From an uncultured Porphyromonadaceae bacterium (GTDB lineage: Bacteria; Bacteroidota; Bacteroidia; Bacteroidales; Muribaculaceae): a DNA stretch of 9,646 nucleotides. Location: positions 1 through 9,646 of the forward strand of contig CABRGT010000073.1 in NCBI GenBank assembly GCA_902470475.1, written 5' to 3'. The notes under the pieces were generated by a model. The model was not told the DNA's origin and searched no databases. It saw nothing but the letters and a program-made list of their open reading frames with translations. The position numbers and the translations under genes were made by a program. Shown here one piece after another: positions 6,488 through 9,646 of the stretch (the stretch's first letter is position 1; each line of letters starts with the position of its first letter).

Positions 6488-8853
6488 TTTTCGAGAATTT
6501 TGAATTTTGCGAATTTCAGCAGCAGCTTGCGCTGTCCGTTGTTGTCGAAGTCGGCCAGGGCCACGTCTCCGAGATCGTTTGTCTCAATGCTGACGATATG
6601 GCCGCGGCCGAATTTGGGATGTTCTATGGGCATGCCGCCCTCGATTTCGGCCGCTTTGTGCAGCGTGAAGCCTTCGCCCGCCTGAGTGGAGAGGCTTCCC
6701 GGCGAAGATACTGCCGTGTATGGAGCCGCGGGCCGTACCGGTGTCTGAGCCCGGCCGATAGTCGGTTCCGGCGTGGCGGCGTGCCGTGGCGACGGCGCAC
6801 TGTAGCGTGGCCGCGCGGGAGCTGCCTGGCGCAGTGGCCGTTCGAACGTCATCTCGTAAGGCAGGCGTTCGGATCCGTAGCTGAATTTGAGATACCGCGT
6901 GTCGAAATCCTTCAGGAACCGCGACGGACGGCACGTCATCGTCTGGCCGTTGAGATATCGCGAGGCGGCATATGTGAGCATGCAGTAGTTTTTGGCTCGT
7001 GTGATGGCCACGTAGAGCAGGCGGCGCTCTTCCTCGACGGATTCGGCCGAGTCATGGCTCATGGCTGAGGGAAGCAGGTCTTCCTCGACGCCTACTACGT
7101 AGATGTTGCCGAATTCGAGGCCCTTGGCCGCGTGGATGGTCATCAGTGTCACCGAGTCGGCCTGCGGGCCGTCAGCGTCATCGTCCTGGTCAGTGGCCAG
7201 CGATACGTCGGCCAGGAAGTCGGCCATCGTCACGCGGTCGGCCGCGCCTTCCTCCGTCCGGTCCTCGACGAAGCTGTGTGCGGCGCGCAGCAGTTCCTGT
7301 AGATTTTCGCGCTTCGAGATGTTTTCGGGAGTGTGGTCGGTGAGATACATCGCAAGCAGTCCGGTCTTGTTGAAGACCAGCCGGGCGAGAGTTTCGGCGT
7401 CGTCGCCGCGTGTGTTTGCGTCGGTGAAGATGCGTATGAGCGATGCGAACCCGAGCAGTTTGCCGAGCGTGCCGCGGTTTACGTCGAGGCTGTACCGGGC
7501 CGGATCGCTCAGTACCGTCCACAGACTCACCTCGGCGGCTATGGCCGTGGCATTTAGTTTGTCAAGGGTTGTCTTGCCGATTCCGCGGGCCGGGACATTT
7601 ATGATCCGGCGCAGGGCCTCGTCGTCGTGGGGATTCACGGCGAGCCGGAAGTAGCACACGGCATCCTTGACTTCCTTGCGCTGGTAGAACGCCTGGCCGC
7701 CGTATATGCGGTATGAGATGTTGCGGCGCCGGAGTGCTTCCTCGAGCACGCGCGACTGTGCGTTGGTACGGTAGAGAATGGCGAATTCCGACAGCGGATC
7801 GCCGGAGACGGCACGGCGGGTGACAATGGCCGAGGCGACAAGTCCGGCCTCGTCATAGTCGCTGTGGCCGCTCTGCACCTCTATGCGCGCCCCTTCGTCA
7901 TTGAGCGAGAACACCTGCTTGGGTATGCCGTTCTCGTTGTGGGATATGAGGCTGTTGGCCGCACCGATGATGTTGCGGGTCGAGCGGTAGTTCTGCTCGA
8001 GCTTGAATGTCCTCAGGTTCGGAAAGTGACGTTGCAGGTCGAGGATATTGCGTATGTTGGCTCCGCGGAATGAATAGATGCTCTGGGCGTCGTCGCCTAC
8101 GACGCATATATTCCCTGCCGGCAGCGCAAGCTGGGTGATGATGACGTTCTGTGCGAAATTCGTGTCCTGATACTCGTCGACAAGGATGTAGCGGAAGAAC
8201 TCGCGGTAGTGGCCCAGGACACCCGGATTGTCGCGGAACAGCACGGCCGTGTGGTAGAGGAGGTCGTCGAAGTCCATGGCGTCGGCCAGGCGGCAGCGGC
8301 TCACGTACGTCTCATAGATTTTAGCGGTCAGGGGGCGCCGGGCCGTGCGGTCGGCTTTCATCAGCTCCGCGTCGGCGGTGTAAGCCTCCGGTGAAACCAA
8401 AGCGTTCTTTGCCCACGATATCGAGGCCTGCACGGTCGCAGGCTTGTATATCTTCTCGTCCAGATCGAGGTCCCGGATTATCGTCTTTATGAGCGAGCGC
8501 GAGTCAGCCGAGTCGTAGATGGTGTAGTTCGGGGTGTATCCGACCAGCTGGGCATTCTGGCGCAGGATGCGCGAGAAGATACTGTGGAAGGTTCCCATCC
8601 ACAGGCGCCGTGCGTTGTCCTCTCCGGCAATTGTCTCGATACGCTGGCGCATCTCGCGGGCCGCCTTGTTCGTGAAGGTCAGGGCGAGAATGCGCCCGGG
8701 TTCGTAGCGGCGTGCGATCAGGTGAAGTATCTTGTAGGTGAGCACGCGGGTCTTGCCCGAACCGGCACCGGCTATGACGAGCTCGGGTCCTTCGAGGTAT
8801 TCGACCGCGGCCCGCTGGGCCTCGTTGAGTCTGTCGAGGTAGTCGGCGTTCAT
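6484..8853 (-). CDS. pcrA: PcrA/UvrD-type ATP-dependent 3'-5' DNA helicase (superfamily 1A)
   Basis: This helicase unwinds DNA in nucleotide excision and mismatch repair, and helps clear stalled forks and stalled RNA polymerase. All SF1A motifs are present in the 789 residues: Q motif LNEAQRAAV (9-17), Walker A AGAGSGKT (28-35), motif Ia LTFTNKAAREM (58-68), Walker B VDEYQD (225-230), motif III VGDDAQSIYSFRGA (252-265), QNYRST motif IV region (287-292), motif V TIHAAKGLEF (572-581) and motif VI YVAITRAK (614-621). A Pro/Ala/Arg-rich flexible linker at about 675-725 leads to a C-terminal module with HPKFGRGHIVSIE (745-757). That fits the Tudor-like domain through which PcrA binds RNA polymerase. 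Its ATG overlaps the DUF4250 stop by 4 bases and its TGA overlaps the nspC start. The name uvrD would be equally acceptable. Confidence 0.96.
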   Translation of the reverse strand: MNADYLDRLNEAQRAAVEYLEGPELVIAGAGSGKTRVLTYKILHLIARRYEPGRILALTFTNKAAREMRQRIETIAGEDNARRLWMGTFHSIFSRILRQNAQLVGYTPNYTIYDSADSRSLIKTIIRDLDLDEKIYKPATVQASISWAKNALVSPEAYTADAELMKADRTARRPLTAKIYETYVSRCRLADAMDFDDLLYHTAVLFRDNPGVLGHYREFFRYILVDEYQDTNFAQNVIITQLALPAGNICVVGDDAQSIYSFRGANIRNILDLQRHFPNLRTFKLEQNYRSTRNIIGAANSLISHNENGIPKQVFSLNDEGARIEVQSGHSDYDEAGLVASAIVTRRAVSGDPLSEFAILYRTNAQSRVLEEALRRRNISYRIYGGQAFYQRKEVKDAVCYFRLAVNPHDDEALRRIINVPARGIGKTTLDKLNATAIAAEVSLWTVLSDPARYSLDVNRGTLGKLLGFASLIRIFTDANTRGDDAETLARLVFNKTGLLAMYLTDHTPENISKRENLQELLRAAHSFVEDRTEEGAADRVTMADFLADVSLATDQDDDADGPQADSVTLMTIHAAKGLEFGNIYVVGVEEDLLPSAMSHDSAESVEEERRLLYVAITRAKNYCMLTYAASRYLNGQTMTCRPSRFLKDFDTRYLKFSYGSERLPYEMTFERPLRQAAPARPRYSAPSPRHAATPEPTIGRAQTPVRPAAPYTAVSSPGSLSTQAGEGFTLHKAAEIEGGMPIEHPKFGRGHIVSIETNDLGDVALADFDNNGQRKLLLKFAKFKILEK

Positions 8854-9029
8854 GCGAAGCTGTTCGTCTGCGGATTGTACGTGAATCCTGCGTCGCCCAG
8901 GGTCTTTTCAAGCTCTGTGCGGTCGATGTCCATATCATCGCACAGGGCGTCGAGACCGTCATATTGGTCGCGAAGTTTCATATTTATGATGCTGAGGAGC
9001 ATGTATGGGTCTTTAGGGAGATTTTCCAT
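8850..9029 (-). CDS. DUF4250 domain protein, 59 residues
   Basis: This small gene runs from the ATG at 9029-9027 to a TGA at 8852-8850 and encodes 59 residues. It begins MENLPKDPYMLLSIINMKLR and continues with DGLDALCDDMDIDR at 24-37, then a Tyr/Asn-Pro tail. From memory this matches DUF4250, a short helical family of unknown function with the conserved start LPKDPxMLLSxxNMKLRD and a DLDID-like helix-turn-helix look. It is the first gene of the operon. Its TGA overlaps the helicase ATG by 4 bases (ATGA), which argues for translation and coupling. The promoter lies about 25 bases upstream. A role tied to DNA or the helicase is only a guess from position. Confidence 0.88.
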   Translation of the reverse strand: MENLPKDPYMLLSIINMKLRDQYDGLDALCDDMDIDRTELEKTLGDAGFTYNPQTNSFA

Positions 9030-9052
9030 TTTCAGATGTGTTGGACTGACTG

Positions 9053-9084
9053 CAAAGTTACGAAAAAAACTTCAAAGCCGAAAG
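9053..9084 (-). promoter_or_regulatory. Probable promoter of the DUF4250-pcrA-nspC-GT-radC operon
   Basis: On the minus strand, TAACTTTG (9053-9060) matches the Bacteroidota -7 element TAnnTTTG exactly. The -33 element is imperfect: the best-placed candidate is CTTTCG around 9079-9084, about 18 bases further upstream. Transcription would start near 9046, giving a leader of roughly 17 bases before the ATG at 9029. Confidence 0.65.
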
Positions 9085-9094
9085 TGAACAGAAG

Positions 9095-9127
9095 TCCGCG
9101 CGGAATTGTTAAAACTACAAATTTAAC
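9095..9127. promoter_or_regulatory. Two inverted repeats in the divergent intergenic region (possible operators)
   Basis: The region between the leftward operon and the rightward Rossmann-protein gene holds a perfect 10-bp palindrome, TCCGCGCGGA (9095-9104). Just beyond it is an inverted repeat, GTTAAA (9108-9113) and TTTAAC (9122-9127), with an 8-base spacer. Both lie upstream of the 9151 gene, where its promoter should be. They could be regulator sites, but repeats this short can arise by chance. Confidence 0.3.
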
Positions 9128-9150
9128 TAACAACTCTAAATCTGTCAACG

Positions 9151-9624
9151 ATGAAAGAAGTAGCATTAACAGGCACTACCTGCCAGGTTTTCGCCGACGT
9201 GCTGTCGGCCCTGCTCAGACGAGATATATCGGTTAACGCCCTGGTCACTGATCCGGAAAAAGTTATGCTCGACGATACAAAACTGACCGTGAGCCTGCTC
9301 GATACGGGTAACAAGGACGCGCTCAGAGAGTCTTTCGAAGGGTATCATGATGTGATCATGACTTTTTCCGATGACCAGACCGACGTGTCGGCCAATGACT
9401 TTGCTCTGCACTGCTATAACGAGATGGTGGCTGCGGCCCGTCAGGCCGGTGTCAGCCGTCTGATCGTGGTCGGGTCGGAAGAGGCCACGGCCTACTTCAT
9501 CGGCGATCTTCGCCGCCAGGACGATATCGACTGGGTATTCATATCCACCGAGGGCGACTTTGCCGACCGCGCTGCCGAGGAAGTTCTCCATCCTCACTTC
9601 CACAAGGAAGAGTACATGGCCTGA
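9151..9624 (+). CDS. Short NAD(P)-binding Rossmann-fold-like protein
   Basis: The 157-residue protein reads like an atypical NAD(P)H-binding (NmrA/SDR-like) protein. It has a first strand and turn at VALTGTTCQVF (4-14), a second strand at VNALVTDPEKV (28-38), a third region LTVSLLDTGN (45-54), then DVIMTFSDD (67-75) and a helix plus strand EMVAAARQAGVSRLIVVGSEEA (91-112). The usual GxxGxxG of the first loop is degraded: only the first glycine (G8) is kept. The family normally has about 200-215 residues; here the segment after VVGS is short, so the substrate half seems reduced. It may have lost cofactor binding or act non-catalytically. The start is ATG in an A-rich context, the usual Bacteroidota type. 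I see no good promoter match upstream. It is transcribed divergently from the operon and may be followed closely by another gene at 9632. Confidence 0.75.
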   Translation: MKEVALTGTTCQVFADVLSALLRRDISVNALVTDPEKVMLDDTKLTVSLLDTGNKDALRESFEGYHDVIMTFSDDQTDVSANDFALHCYNEMVAAARQAGVSRLIVVGSEEATAYFIGDLRRQDDIDWVFISTEGDFADRAAEEVLHPHFHKEEYMA

Positions 9625-9631
9625 ATACGGA

Positions 9632-9646
9632 ATGAAAAAATCCGCG
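9632..9646 (+). CDS. Possible start of a further gene, cut by the window edge
   Basis: An ATG lies 7 bases after the stop of the preceding gene, in an A-rich context. It opens the frame MKKSA, which looks like the beginning of a basic, possibly secreted, protein. Only five codons are visible, so this rests on position and context only. Confidence 0.3.

Noticed and set aside
7103..7654. A 183-residue serine-rich plus-strand frame inside pcrA
   Set aside because: It is a shadow of the helicase gene; the serine/arginine bias reflects reading GC-rich codons in antisense.
9061..9150. A TAnnTTTG promoter for the 9151 gene
   Set aside because: The closest sequence (TACAAATTTA near 9116-9125) does not match the -7 element, so no promoter is called.

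Overview
The window looks like chromosomal DNA from a Bacteroidota bacterium, most likely order Bacteroidales. Three things point there. Several intergenic sites match the phylum's unusual promoter (TTTG, about 20 bases, then TAnnTTTG). No strong Shine-Dalgarno boxes stand out. The gene set (B12-dependent ribonucleotide reductase, NspC, DUF4250 next to a PcrA/UvrD helicase) is typical of the group. A family-level assignment such as Muribaculaceae is possible but not shown by the sequence. I see no transposase, integrase, phage gene, tRNA, rRNA or CRISPR array.

Layout, left to right. Bases 1-80 are AT-rich with no gene. A clean intrinsic terminator (81-119) ends the leftward class II ribonucleotide reductase gene (142-2691), which starts at GTG under a near-perfect Bacteroidota promoter (2725-2756). 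Next is a leftward gene for an unrecognised 106-residue membrane protein (2861-3181). Bases 3182-3608 hold no credible protein gene. They contain a complete rightward non-coding RNA unit: promoter at 3282-3313, a rod-like structured RNA and an intrinsic terminator at 3541-3581. Its architecture suggests 6S RNA (the Bacteroidales-1 type), and it is the most interesting element here.

From 9029 down to 3609 runs a leftward five-gene operon: DUF4250 small protein, PcrA/UvrD helicase, carboxynorspermidine decarboxylase (nspC), family 2 glycosyltransferase with a membrane tail, and RadC. Three of its four junctions are 4-base ATGA or GTGA overlaps and the fourth has a 3-base gap, so the genes are probably co-transcribed and translationally coupled. 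The products fall into DNA repair (helicase, RadC), polyamine synthesis (NspC) and envelope glycan work (glycosyltransferase), with no single obvious pathway.

At the right end a divergent gene (9151-9624) encodes a short, diverged NAD(P)-binding-like Rossmann protein. The start of another gene may be cut by the window edge at 9632. The divergent intergenic region has a promoter for the operon and two small inverted repeats.
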